From Sphingobacteruim zhuxiongii (GTDB taxonomy: Bacteria; Bacteroidota; Bacteroidia; Sphingobacteriales; Sphingobacteriaceae), in the NCBI RefSeq assembly GCF_009557615.1, contig NZ_CP045652.1:372001-436000 (forward strand): a stretch of DNA of 64,000 bases, in the 5' to 3' direction. Positions 19,175 to 27,599 of the stretch are shown one piece after another. Positions within the stretch are counted from its first letter, which is position 1. Every line of letters starts with the position of its first letter. The notes beneath the pieces are model-generated. The model saw nothing but the letters and a program-made list of their open reading frames with translations, was not told the origin of the DNA and did no database searches. Both the position numbers and the translations under genes were made by a program.

Positions 19175-19942
19175 ATGAAAAGATTATTAATAATTACGCT
19201 TGCATGTTTGAGTTTGTTGGGCTGTAAAGAGAATGATTTAGTTGAATTTCAACCTGACGAGTCTTTTATAAGCTTTGCGCTTCCGGACTTGACGAATAGA
19301 CCTGCAGAACGATATGTAGATAGTACGAATTATAGTTTCGCAACGGACACGACGATTGGTATTCAAGAAAAAACAATTGCGATTCCTGTTGCTGTTGGCG
19401 GAGTTGCAAAAGCTGAAGCTAGAAAGTATACATATGATATTAATCCGCTTTCAGATTATGATAAATCGCTAGTTGAAATTTCTGAGCCTGTGATTGCAGG
19501 GGGCGAATATATCGATACGCTGTACGTCAAGCTTAAGCGCTCAGCGAAATTGAGTGAGAAGGAGATGACTTTGATTTTGAATCTTAAAGAAAATGAGAAC
19601 TTCAAAGTTGGGCATCAGTATAATAGTGAATTGAAAATAGTATTCAGCGATATCTTGAATGAACCTACTTGGTGGAATACTTGGATAAGAGTGATGGGGC
19701 CATATCATAAAGAAGTGCTACAGAAATGGATGCAAATCTATTATTTAGGTGCAGACATGTCTCCTGATCTTTATACTGGAGTAGCCGGACCAATTTATTA
19801 TTGGAACAACATGCCGAATTCAGCAACTTCAAGTTGGTATCCAATCACTTTCATGTATATCGAAGTTCTTAAAAAATATTTTCAAGATAACGTGGTTTAT
19901 CCAAATGGCGATAGCAGTATGGAAAGAATATTATTACCATAA
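19175..19942 (+). CDS. DUF4843 domain lipoprotein
   Basis: 255 residues from ATG 19175, 4 bases after the susD stop; an earlier in-frame ATG at 19013 lies inside susD and would place 54 odd residues before the signal, so it is rejected. Lipoprotein signal ends in LLGC. The body matches the look of DUF4843, a beta-rich Bacteroidota family found directly after SusC/SusD pairs. Its function is unknown; by position it is a surface accessory lipoprotein of the transporter, perhaps for substrate capture. Confidence 0.7.
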   Translation: MKRLLIITLACLSLLGCKENDLVEFQPDESFISFALPDLTNRPAERYVDSTNYSFATDTTIGIQEKTIAIPVAVGGVAKAEARKYTYDINPLSDYDKSLVEISEPVIAGGEYIDTLYVKLKRSAKLSEKEMTLILNLKENENFKVGHQYNSELKIVFSDILNEPTWWNTWIRVMGPYHKEVLQKWMQIYYLGADMSPDLYTGVAGPIYYWNNMPNSATSSWYPITFMYIEVLKKYFQDNVVYPNGDSSMERILLP

Positions 19943-19952
19943 ATCCAAACCA

Positions 19953-21425
19953 ATGAAAAGTATTAAATTATTTATATATAGCCTATCGATAAGTTTTCTG
20001 TTATTATCCTGCTCAAAGGATTTGGGGAACTACGATTATCACGATGTAAATACCCTTAGAATTACTGGGCTACGAGAGGGCGATCATAACAGTAATCGAA
20101 TTTATGATTTACCGTTCAAAGACACCCTTAAATTGGCGCCGACAATAACTGGCAGCTTGAGTGGTACGGACTTAAGCAATGTAACCTTTCGCTGGAAAGT
20201 CGATGGTGAAGAGTTGTCGACAACTAACAGCCTCGAGTATGTGGCTGATAAAGAGTATGGAAAACTGAATGCCGATCTAGCAGTAACGGATACAAAGACG
20301 GGAATTGTAACTTCCTACAGTTTTTTTATCAATGTGATTAATCCTTATAAACTAGGTTATTATGTGTTGTCAAAGAGACAAAATGGGGAGTCTGTGTTGT
20401 ATTGTAAATCGACAATTAGTCAGAGAGATCAACTTGAGGAAGTGACAATTCCCAATATATCTCTCGGCTCCAATCCGATAACTATTGATGGGAATAGGGA
20501 ATATGGTAATTCGTCAACCGATTATTATAATCGATTGGTGTTAGGGATGAAAACTGCTCCATTCCCTGTTATGATGATTGATTCTAGAGAGTTCCTACCA
20601 ACTTTGCTTTATAATAAGGAAAGCTATGTAGGTGACAAAGACGATTTCGTTCTTTCACCACAAGATGTTGTAACTGATCGATATCAAGATGTGATTTACA
20701 TGGTCAATAACGGGAAATTGCATATACTTCAAAAGGGCGCGATCAGTCTTCCAACCTTAGGCTCTGATCAACTAGATTATCAAATCAGCAAAGGAGGGAT
20801 GTCGGGTGGTACTTATTATTCTCCGTATCTGTTTAGTTTCTATGATTCGAAGAATAAGATGATACGTGCATTGGATAACGGCATTAACTCGGGAGCACTG
20901 TTTACCTACGTTAATGTTCATGACGATATTACTAAATCAAATTTATATAAAGATCAAGAGCATGTAGTCAGTCAGTTGGCCGATATCGAAGGAGGCGCCA
21001 AATTTGTTTATCTAATGAAGAATGCCAATAAGCTCTTCGCTTATAGCGTTTCCTACAATGATGATCTTAAACCGACTGCTTTTGGGAAAATTGCTGAAAG
21101 TACAGTGCCTGGGAATGGAATTATTCGTTCGGCTTCGTACGATAGCGACGCCAACTATTGGTATTTAGCCACTGATAAAGTGATCTATAATGCTTCTTAT
21201 TTAGGTCTTGAATTTCAGCCCTTCATCACTCTTCCAGCCAGTGCAGCAGGTTATATTACAAAGTATGAAATGAATCAAGGAAAGTTAATGATTGTTACGT
21301 TCGACCCGAACTATTCTGGGGAAAAGAAATCTTCGGTTTATATCTATGATCTAAACAACATGTCTTTAGAAATCTCGATGCCTCACGTCGTGGAAGAGGC
21401 TGTGGATATCCATATTGGAATTTAA
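19953..21425 (+). CDS. PKD-like family lipoprotein
   Basis: 490 residues from ATG 19953, 10 bases after the previous stop. Lipoprotein signal with LLLSC. The mature N-terminus SKDLGNYDYHDVN is typical of the PKD-like lipoproteins that follow DUF4843 genes in Bacteroidota SusC/D clusters. The N-terminal 130 residues look like an immunoglobulin-fold PKD domain (VTFRWKVDGEELSTTNSLEY); the remainder has repeated beta strands that suggest a propeller-like domain. Function unknown; probably binds substrate at the surface. Confidence 0.65.
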   Translation: MKSIKLFIYSLSISFLLLSCSKDLGNYDYHDVNTLRITGLREGDHNSNRIYDLPFKDTLKLAPTITGSLSGTDLSNVTFRWKVDGEELSTTNSLEYVADKEYGKLNADLAVTDTKTGIVTSYSFFINVINPYKLGYYVLSKRQNGESVLYCKSTISQRDQLEEVTIPNISLGSNPITIDGNREYGNSSTDYYNRLVLGMKTAPFPVMMIDSREFLPTLLYNKESYVGDKDDFVLSPQDVVTDRYQDVIYMVNNGKLHILQKGAISLPTLGSDQLDYQISKGGMSGGTYYSPYLFSFYDSKNKMIRALDNGINSGALFTYVNVHDDITKSNLYKDQEHVVSQLADIEGGAKFVYLMKNANKLFAYSVSYNDDLKPTAFGKIAESTVPGNGIIRSASYDSDANYWYLATDKVIYNASYLGLEFQPFITLPASAAGYITKYEMNQGKLMIVTFDPNYSGEKKSSVYIYDLNNMSLEISMPHVVEEAVDIHIGI

Positions 21426-21435
21426 TAAAACGAAA

Positions 21436-22554
21436 ATGAAAAGAATTTTAATACAAACATTATTGCTAGCCCCATTGTTGGGATTCAGTCAATCAAAACC
21501 TTCATTTGAATTAGAAGGGAAGAATATTAAAGATGCATCGAAGGTTTATGTCTTGCACTATTCCTTTGATGATGACGCGCAGGTTATTGATTCTGCGATT
21601 GTGAAGGACGGTTCCTTTACATTAAAGAAGGAATTTGCAGGAACGGCTTATGCGGGTGTACTTTTTCGCAATCAATTTGAGTCACAGCAGGCTAATCCGA
21701 AGGATTTCTTCTTTTACCTTTCTCCAGGAAAGACAGTAATTGACTTCGCCGCTAAACCAAAGGTTGTTGACGGTGGTGTTGAAACAAAACGCTATCTGAA
21801 ATATTTGGAAGAGATGGAGAATAGTAAAGCCATATTTAATACAGCCGAGTACAAGGCAGATCGAAAAGAAATTGATAGCTTAAAGGAGAAAGCTCGCGTA
21901 TTACAGAGTGCATTAGATGCTAAATATGGACATCCTGGTGAAGGGAGAATAAAAACCAAAATAGACTTCATTAAAAGCAATCCTAGCAGTGATATGAGTC
22001 TGGTGTTGTTGGAAACCTTAGCTGGCAGCGAACCGGATGTGGCAACCATTGAACCTTTATTAAGTTCTTTATCACCCGAATTGCAGGCGACTAACAAAGC
22101 AAAGCGATTAGCGAGTTTGTTAAAGGGGATGGAACTAAAGATTGGAGCGAAAGCGTTTGATTTCGAGCAACCAGATACGGAAGGGAAGTCTATTAAGCTG
22201 TCTGACTTCAAGGGGAAATATGTCTTAGTTGATTTTTGGGCATCCTGGTGTGTTCCATGTAGAAAGGAGAATCCGAATCTTGTGGCAGCCTACAACAAGT
22301 TTAAATCTAAGAATTTTGAAATATTAGGAGTTTCTTTAGATAATAAAAAAGACAATTGGGTGAAAGCAATTGCTGAGGACAAGTTAACTTGGAAGCATGT
22401 ATCCGATCTAAAAGGTTGGAGAAATGAGGCAGCAGAAATGTATGCAGTACGTGCCGTTCCTTCCAATGTCTTGTTGGATCCTAATGGCGTGATTGTAGCA
22501 AAAGATCTTCGTGGTGAAGAGCTAGAAGCCACCTTAGCCAAGATCCTCAAATAA
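21436..22554 (+). CDS. TlpA-type thiol-disulfide oxidoreductase with DUF4369
   Basis: 372 residues from ATG 21436 (10 bases after the previous stop). Signal peptide ends near GFSQ. The N-terminal half (about 20-230) is the DUF4369 type of beta-sandwich plus helices; the C-terminal half is a thioredoxin-fold TlpA domain with the active site WASWCVPC and the cis-proline segment AVPSNVLL. It should act in the periplasm on disulfides. It is the last gene of the sigma-FecR-SusCD cluster and is followed by a strong terminator. Why a thiol oxidoreductase belongs to the cluster is not known; cysteine-containing peptide or metal substrates are possible. Confidence 0.88.
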   Translation: MKRILIQTLLLAPLLGFSQSKPSFELEGKNIKDASKVYVLHYSFDDDAQVIDSAIVKDGSFTLKKEFAGTAYAGVLFRNQFESQQANPKDFFFYLSPGKTVIDFAAKPKVVDGGVETKRYLKYLEEMENSKAIFNTAEYKADRKEIDSLKEKARVLQSALDAKYGHPGEGRIKTKIDFIKSNPSSDMSLVLLETLAGSEPDVATIEPLLSSLSPELQATNKAKRLASLLKGMELKIGAKAFDFEQPDTEGKSIKLSDFKGKYVLVDFWASWCVPCRKENPNLVAAYNKFKSKNFEILGVSLDNKKDNWVKAIAEDKLTWKHVSDLKGWRNEAAEMYAVRAVPSNVLLDPNGVIVAKDLRGEELEATLAKILK

Positions 22555-22584
22555 GTTGAACAGGGTAAAATGTTAAGTATATTG

Positions 22585-22620
22585 AAAAGTTCCGATCCAA
22601 TGTGATCGGAGCTTTTTTTT
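22585..22620 (+). terminator. Terminator of the SusCD-TlpA operon
   Basis: AGTTCCGATC (22588-22597) pairs with GATCGGAGCT (22604-22613) with one G.U over a 6-base loop, followed by eight T. The A-run on the other side makes it partly bidirectional for convergent lipB. Confidence 0.88.
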
Positions 22621-23317
22621 ATGTAAGTTCCATCAGGAACAATTTCGCTAAATTGTTCTTTAATTTACTCTTTACTTCCTCAAGATCTACTGGGTAACCA
22701 AGCTCTCGTTCCATTGAAGTTACATCTTTATCGTCTATTCCACATGGAACAATGTTGCCAAAATAAGTTAGGTCGGCATTGACATTAAATGCAAAGCCGT
22801 GCATCGTAACCCAACGAGAAGCACGAACACCCATAGCACATATTTTTCTAGCCTTCTCATTATCTGGATCCAGCCAAACGCCCGTATAGCCAGGATAGCG
22901 TCCTGCGGATATTCCATATTCTCCTAGCGTTTGAATGATCGCCTCTTCTAAGGTTCTCAAGTAAAGATGGATATCTGTGAAGAAATTATCCAAATCTAGA
23001 ATAGGATAACCGACGATCTGACCAGGGCCATGGTATGTTATATCCCCGCCCCGATTAATCTTGTAAAAAGTCGCGTTTTTAGCTTTTAAGCCTTCTTCAT
23101 CTAACAATAGGTACTCCATATGGCCGCTTTTACCAAGCGTATAAACATGGGGATGCTCTGTGAAAATAAGATAGTTTGGGGTTTCTAAACTAGTGTCATT
23201 AACCCTGTTATCATGTTTAATGGCAAGTGTTTTCGCAAAGATCTCCTCTTGTCGATCCCAAGCTTCCTGATAATCTACTAAACCCCAGTCAATAAACTGC
23301 ACTTTTTTATTCTGCAT
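22619..23317 (-). CDS. lipB: Octanoyltransferase (lipoate biosynthesis)
   Basis: 232 residues. Moves the octanoyl group from acyl carrier protein to lipoyl domains in the cytoplasm. Motifs: the RGGDITYHGPGQIVGYPI loop, the catalytic Lys in RKICAMGVR followed by RWVTMHGFAFNVN, and the catalytic Cys in VPCGI. Length is normal. It is downstream of hflX on the minus strand with 27 bases between them, so probably co-transcribed. lipA is not in the window. Its end overlaps the T-run of the convergent terminator. Confidence 0.95.
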   Translation of the reverse strand: MQNKKVQFIDWGLVDYQEAWDRQEEIFAKTLAIKHDNRVNDTSLETPNYLIFTEHPHVYTLGKSGHMEYLLLDEEGLKAKNATFYKINRGGDITYHGPGQIVGYPILDLDNFFTDIHLYLRTLEEAIIQTLGEYGISAGRYPGYTGVWLDPDNEKARKICAMGVRASRWVTMHGFAFNVNADLTYFGNIVPCGIDDKDVTSMERELGYPVDLEEVKSKLKNNLAKLFLMELT

Positions 23318-23344
23318 GCTGTTTTGTTCGAACTCCTAATTCGA

Positions 23345-24535
23345 TTAATACAAAAGGTTGTTATAAGGATATCGAGCGTTATGCATCTTCACAACGATAT
23401 CATAAACCTTTTCTTTGAACTCTTCTACGTTAATTTTATCTGTCGCTGAGATAAAGATAGCTGGATCTGCATTTTTTGCCATCCAAGAATTTCTGAAGTC
23501 ATCAAGTGTGATCTTAATTTCTTCTCCTTCTTCATCCACTTCAACAGGAGGTTTGTAGGCATCAATCTTATTGAACACGGTAATAATAGGCTTATCAATT
23601 GCGCCTATATCCTTCAATGTTTCATTTACAGCGATAATGTGGTCTTCAAAGTATGGATGAGAAATATCCACCACATGAATCAATACATCGGCTTCGCGAA
23701 CCTCGTCTAAAGTCGATTTAAAACACTCTACTAAATGATGCGGTAGTTTTCGTATAAATCCAACGGTATCCGATAACAAGAAAGGTAAATTATCGATTAC
23801 GACTTTTCTCACCGTTGTATCCAAGGTGGCGAATAGTTTGTTTTCGATTAATACATCCGATTTTGATATCATGTTCATAATCGTAGACTTCCCAACATTG
23901 GTATAACCAACTAGTGCAACACGAATCATCTCACCACGATTCTTACGTTGCGTTTCGTTCTGTTTATCGATATTACGTAGACGCTCTTTCAATAAGGAAA
24001 TCTTGTTCAAAATCATACGTCTATCACTTTCGATCTGACTCTCTCCAGGACCACGCATACCGATACCCCCACGCTGACGTTCCAAGTGGGTCCACATACG
24101 TGTTAATCGAGGTAGTAAGTATTGCAACTGCGCAAGTTCTACTTGTGTCTTTGCTTGTGCTGTCTTCGCATGTTTTGCGAATATGTCTAAAATAAGATTA
24201 GAACGATCAAGCACCTTAATTTCAAAGAACTTCTCGATATTCCTCAATTGTGACGGAGAAAGCTCATCATCAAAAACAACAATATCGATTTCTTCTGCCT
24301 TAATAAATTCTTTAATCTCTTCCAATTTTCCGCTACCAACGAATGTTGCGCGGTCAGGAAAACTTAATTTCTGAGTAAAGATGCCTTTGGTTACCCCTCC
24401 AGCTGTCGTTACTAGGAATTCTAGTTCTTCTAAGTATTCTTTAGCAGTTTGATCGGAAACATCCGGTGTGATCACACTGACCAAAACGGCTGTTTCAGGT
24501 TTTACTGCTGTATCATATATTTTTATTCTCGCCAT
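23345..24535 (-). CDS. hflX: GTPase HflX
   Basis: 396 residues. The N-terminal HflX domain (about 1-190) contains the glycine-rich linker GGIGMRGPGESQIESDRR. The G domain has G1 VGYTNVGKST, G3 DTVGFIRKLPH and G4 FNKID. HflX binds ribosomes and splits stalled or heat-damaged 70S/50S particles. It is followed by lipB. An acidic insertion VDEEGEEIKITL lies after the G4 motif. Confidence 0.95.
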   Translation of the reverse strand: MARIKIYDTAVKPETAVLVSVITPDVSDQTAKEYLEELEFLVTTAGGVTKGIFTQKLSFPDRATFVGSGKLEEIKEFIKAEEIDIVVFDDELSPSQLRNIEKFFEIKVLDRSNLILDIFAKHAKTAQAKTQVELAQLQYLLPRLTRMWTHLERQRGGIGMRGPGESQIESDRRMILNKISLLKERLRNIDKQNETQRKNRGEMIRVALVGYTNVGKSTIMNMISKSDVLIENKLFATLDTTVRKVVIDNLPFLLSDTVGFIRKLPHHLVECFKSTLDEVREADVLIHVVDISHPYFEDHIIAVNETLKDIGAIDKPIITVFNKIDAYKPPVEVDEEGEEIKITLDDFRNSWMAKNADPAIFISATDKINVEEFKEKVYDIVVKMHNARYPYNNLLY

Positions 24536-24623
24536 GTGTTTAATTTAAATCGATTAGCAAGGATGAATCATCCAAGCTTGACTATGTTCTATAGTATAGA
24601 ACAAGGATACAAAGGTAAGGTTT

Positions 24624-26729
24624 TTAAGATATTTTGTCCCAAGAAATCGCAGAGCCTCTTTGCTTTAAGATTTGGACTAAAGCATGGTTCTTCTCTGCTG
24701 AAAGATTTGGATCCTCTTGGAAAATTTGGATAACCGAATTTCTCGCCTCTGCAAGAATCGCTTGATCTTTTGCCAGGTCAGCAATTTTCATCTCCAGAAT
24801 TCCAGATTGTTGAGTGCCCGAGATATCCCCAGGTCCACGAAGTTGCAAATCAACCTCCGCAATCTCAAAGCCGTCATTCGTTCTAACCATGGTTTCCAAA
24901 CGTGTTTTTCCCTCTTTGCTCAGCTTATTACTTGACATCAGAATACAATAAGACTGCTCCGCACCGCGACCGACACGCCCCCGTAACTGGTGAAGTTGAG
25001 ATAATCCAAAACGTTCTGAATTTTCAATGACCATGACAGATGCGTTGGGCACATTTACACCAACTTCAATAACAGTCGTAGCGACCATAATCTGTGTTTG
25101 TCCTTTCACGAAACGTTGCATTTCAAAGTCTTTCTCTTTTACCGTCATTTTCCCATGAACAATGCTGATCTGGTATTCAGGCATTGGAAATTCACGAAGA
25201 AGGCCTTCTAATCCCGCTTCTAAATAGAGTAAATCCATTTTTTCAGATTCCTTGATTAGAGGGTAAACGATATAAATTTGCCTTCCTTTGGCAATTTCTT
25301 CTCGCATAAAGCCAAACACGCGAAGTCGTTTGTTCTCGAAAAAATGTACCGTCTTTATTGGTTTTCTACCTGCCGGCAATTCGTCGATAACGGAAATGTC
25401 GAGGTCACCATACATTGTCATGGCTAGAGTTCGCGGAATTGGCGTTGCGGTCATCACAAGCATATGAGGGGGAATAATATTCTTCCGCCATAATTTGGCG
25501 CGTTGCTCTACTCCAAATCGATGCTGTTCATCGATCACGACAAATCCTATATTCTTAAATTTTACCTTATCTTCAATCAGCGCATGCGTCCCTATCAGGA
25601 TATCTAAGGTTCCATCTTCCAATTCTTGATGAATAATCCGCCTTGCTTTGGTCGGTGTTGAGCCAGTTAGTAATTTAATTTGACAAATATCATCTCCCAA
25701 CAATTCTTTGAGACCATTATAGTGCTGTGTAGCCAGTATTTCTGTCGGCGCCATCATACAGGCTTGATAGCCGTTGTCAATAGCCAATAGCATACTCATC
25801 AAAGCCACTACAGTTTTTCCTGAGCCTACATCACCTTGTACCAATCGATTCATTTGTGCTCCCGTATTGGTATCCAAACGGATTTCTTTAACAACCCGTT
25901 TTTGTGCATTTGTCAATGGAAAGGGGAGTTTTTCGTTAAAGAAGCTATTGAACTTTTCTCCAACCTCAGTAAATCGATGACCACGATAGCGTTGCGTGTT
26001 TAATTGTTTGTTTCTTAACAAACGCAACTGTATAACAAATAGCTCTTCAAATTTGAGACGACGTATAGCCGCAGCCATTAACTCTTCGTTTTGAGGAAAA
26101 TGTATCGATACCAACGCTTGTGCGTATGGCATCAGACCATGCTGTTCAATGATATATGGCGGAAGTGGATCTATTAAAGTCCGAAAGACTGTAGCCAAAG
26201 CGACCTCTTGAAGTTTTTGAATCCCGCGACTATCCAGATTAAATTTCTTGAGCTTTTCTGTAGAAGAATAAACTGGCTGCATACTCATATTACCAATCTT
26301 TTTTTCCTTCTGCTGATAGAGTTCCATTTCTGGATGTGTAATAGAAAGGGTTCCATTGAATTCGTTCGGCTTCCCGTAAATAATATAGGCGGAGCCGACG
26401 GATAGGGTTTTCTTTAACCAAGAAAGGCTTTGAAACCAAACTAATTCTAAGGTGCCTGTATCGTCTTTAAATTGCCCAACAAGTCTCTTTCCTCTTTTCT
26501 CCCCGAGTTCCTGTAGGGAAACTAAGCGGCCTAAAATCTGTGCCCCAATCATATCAGGATGCAATTCCTTTACCTTATGGAATTTTGTCTTATCAATATA
26601 TCGAAAAGGATAGCATTGTAGCAGGTCGCCAATAGTGAATACTTGCAATTCCTTTTTGAGTACATCGGCCTTTTGGGGACCAACGCCCTTCAAATATTCA
26701 ATAGGGGTTATTAATGATAGATCTGCCAT
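24624..26729 (-). CDS. recG: ATP-dependent DNA helicase RecG
   Basis: 701 residues. An N-terminal wedge/OB domain (LITPIEYLKGVGPQKADVLK) is followed by superfamily 2 helicase motifs: Walker A GDVGSGKTVVA, motif Ia MAPTEILATQHY, motif II DEQHRFGVEQR, motif III TATPIPRT, and motif VI QLRGRVGRG. It remodels stalled forks and Holliday junctions. The length is near the usual 690-700. It is the upstream minus-strand neighbour of hflX with 88 bases between them. Confidence 0.96.
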   Translation of the reverse strand: MADLSLITPIEYLKGVGPQKADVLKKELQVFTIGDLLQCYPFRYIDKTKFHKVKELHPDMIGAQILGRLVSLQELGEKRGKRLVGQFKDDTGTLELVWFQSLSWLKKTLSVGSAYIIYGKPNEFNGTLSITHPEMELYQQKEKKIGNMSMQPVYSSTEKLKKFNLDSRGIQKLQEVALATVFRTLIDPLPPYIIEQHGLMPYAQALVSIHFPQNEELMAAAIRRLKFEELFVIQLRLLRNKQLNTQRYRGHRFTEVGEKFNSFFNEKLPFPLTNAQKRVVKEIRLDTNTGAQMNRLVQGDVGSGKTVVALMSMLLAIDNGYQACMMAPTEILATQHYNGLKELLGDDICQIKLLTGSTPTKARRIIHQELEDGTLDILIGTHALIEDKVKFKNIGFVVIDEQHRFGVEQRAKLWRKNIIPPHMLVMTATPIPRTLAMTMYGDLDISVIDELPAGRKPIKTVHFFENKRLRVFGFMREEIAKGRQIYIVYPLIKESEKMDLLYLEAGLEGLLREFPMPEYQISIVHGKMTVKEKDFEMQRFVKGQTQIMVATTVIEVGVNVPNASVMVIENSERFGLSQLHQLRGRVGRGAEQSYCILMSSNKLSKEGKTRLETMVRTNDGFEIAEVDLQLRGPGDISGTQQSGILEMKIADLAKDQAILAEARNSVIQIFQEDPNLSAEKNHALVQILKQRGSAISWDKIS

Positions 26730-26801
26730 GTTGGAACCCTACTAAATTAGGGAAAAACCTTTATTTGAACAAGAAATGCTAATTATTTTAGTTTTCAAAT
26801 A

Positions 26802-26839
26802 AAAAAAGCTAAACATTATGTGGTATGTCTAGCTTTTTT
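26802..26839 (-). terminator. Terminator downstream of ridA
   Basis: AAAAAAGCTA (26802-26811) and TAGCTTTTTT (26830-26839) pair; an inner ACAT/ATGT pair extends the stem after one A-C mismatch. Read on the minus strand, it ends in a T-run and lies about 175 bases after the ridA stop and about 70 bases before recG starts. Confidence 0.65.
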
Positions 26840-26866
26840 AGGTTGTGTTTCAACAATTACGCTGCG

Positions 26867-26963
26867 CTGTAGGGCTACAGTCAGACTTTTATAGTAATAA
26901 ATAAAGTGTCCAAGATTCAAAATCGAGCTATATCAGTAACTCTATACAAACTTCGATTTTTTT
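26867..26963 (+). other. Hairpin-rich segment, possible small RNA or long trailer
   Basis: Two structures lie in the gap between recG and ridA. CTGTAG-gg-CTACAG is at 26867-26880. AAAATCGA (26919-26926) pairs with TCGATTTT (26953-26960), which is followed by more T on the plus strand and so looks like a plus-strand terminator. No plus-strand gene lies upstream, so either it is part of the ridA trailer or it ends a small plus-strand RNA. No good promoter was found. Confidence 0.25.
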
Positions 26964-27012
26964 AGCTTGCTAAAAAGTGACACGTATTATTAAATAAAAG
27001 GATTGATTTCAC

Positions 27013-27399
27013 TTACGCTTTCCAAGCGATTACTGAAATTTCAACATTGACCTCCTTTGGTAGGGTTTTTACAGCAACACACTCGCGTGCAGGTTGATTT
27101 TCCTTGAAATAAGTCGAGTAAACTTCGTTTACAGTAGCAAAATAATCCATGCTACTTAAGAAAATACTAGTTTTTACCACGTCGTTAAAATCATATCCAG
27201 CATTTTTCAAAATTGCACCAACGTTCTTTAGTACCTGATGAGCTTCATCGGCAACACCAGTGCTGATTAATTCCATCGTCTCAGGAATCAATGGAATCTG
27301 ACCTGATACATATAATGTTTTATCCGCTTTGATAGCTTGATTGTAAGGACCAATTGCTGCAGGTGCTTGATCTGTATTTAAGATTTCTTTCTTTGACAT
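27013..27399 (-). CDS. ridA: RidA-family enamine/imine deaminase
   Basis: 128 residues from ATG 27399; an upstream start at 27480 would add 27 residues not seen in the family and would begin upstream of the transcription start. Family motifs are present: AIGPYNQAIK, YVSGQIPL, NVGAILKNAGYDFNDVVKT, the substrate-binding Arg in PARECVAV, and EVNVEISVIA at the end. RidA hydrolyses reactive enamines such as 2-aminoacrylate produced by PLP enzymes. Single gene with its own promoter and terminator. Confidence 0.95.
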   Translation of the reverse strand: MSKKEILNTDQAPAAIGPYNQAIKADKTLYVSGQIPLIPETMELISTGVADEAHQVLKNVGAILKNAGYDFNDVVKTSIFLSSMDYFATVNEVYSTYFKENQPARECVAVKTLPKEVNVEISVIAWKA

Positions 27400-27461
27400 G
27401 ATCTGTTTTCTTTGTTCTACGCTATGATTAATAAAATGATTTTTTGTTGTATAATTTAGTA

Positions 27462-27494
27462 CTAAGATACAATTAGACACTCGAATTTGTCAAA
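27462..27494 (-). promoter_or_regulatory. Promoter of ridA
   Basis: On the minus strand TTTG (27494-27491), 21 bases, TATCTTAG (27469-27462): one base from the TAnnTTTG consensus with ideal spacing. It lies 63 bases upstream of the chosen start and supports ATG 27399 over 27480. Confidence 0.5.
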
Positions 27495-27563
27495 TAAAAA
27501 AAATATCATCTCATGGAATTAGACAGAAAAAATAGTGTTTCAGTGCATTGTTCATGCTTGACA

Positions 27564-27583
27564 TTTTCATAAAAAAATGAAAA
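27564..27583 (+). promoter_or_regulatory. Dyad in the nagA promoter region
   Basis: TTTTCAT-aaaaaa-ATGAAAA is a perfect 7-bp inverted repeat between TTGACA (27558) and a -7-like TATATTG just before the nagA ATG at 27600. Its place over the promoter is that of a repressor site. Confidence 0.35.
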
Positions 27584-27599
27584 CTCTTTATATTGCAGC

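Noticed and set aside
21792..22211. A 139-codon minus-strand frame
   Set aside because: Antisense shadow of the TlpA gene, which has a full domain structure and WCVPC site.
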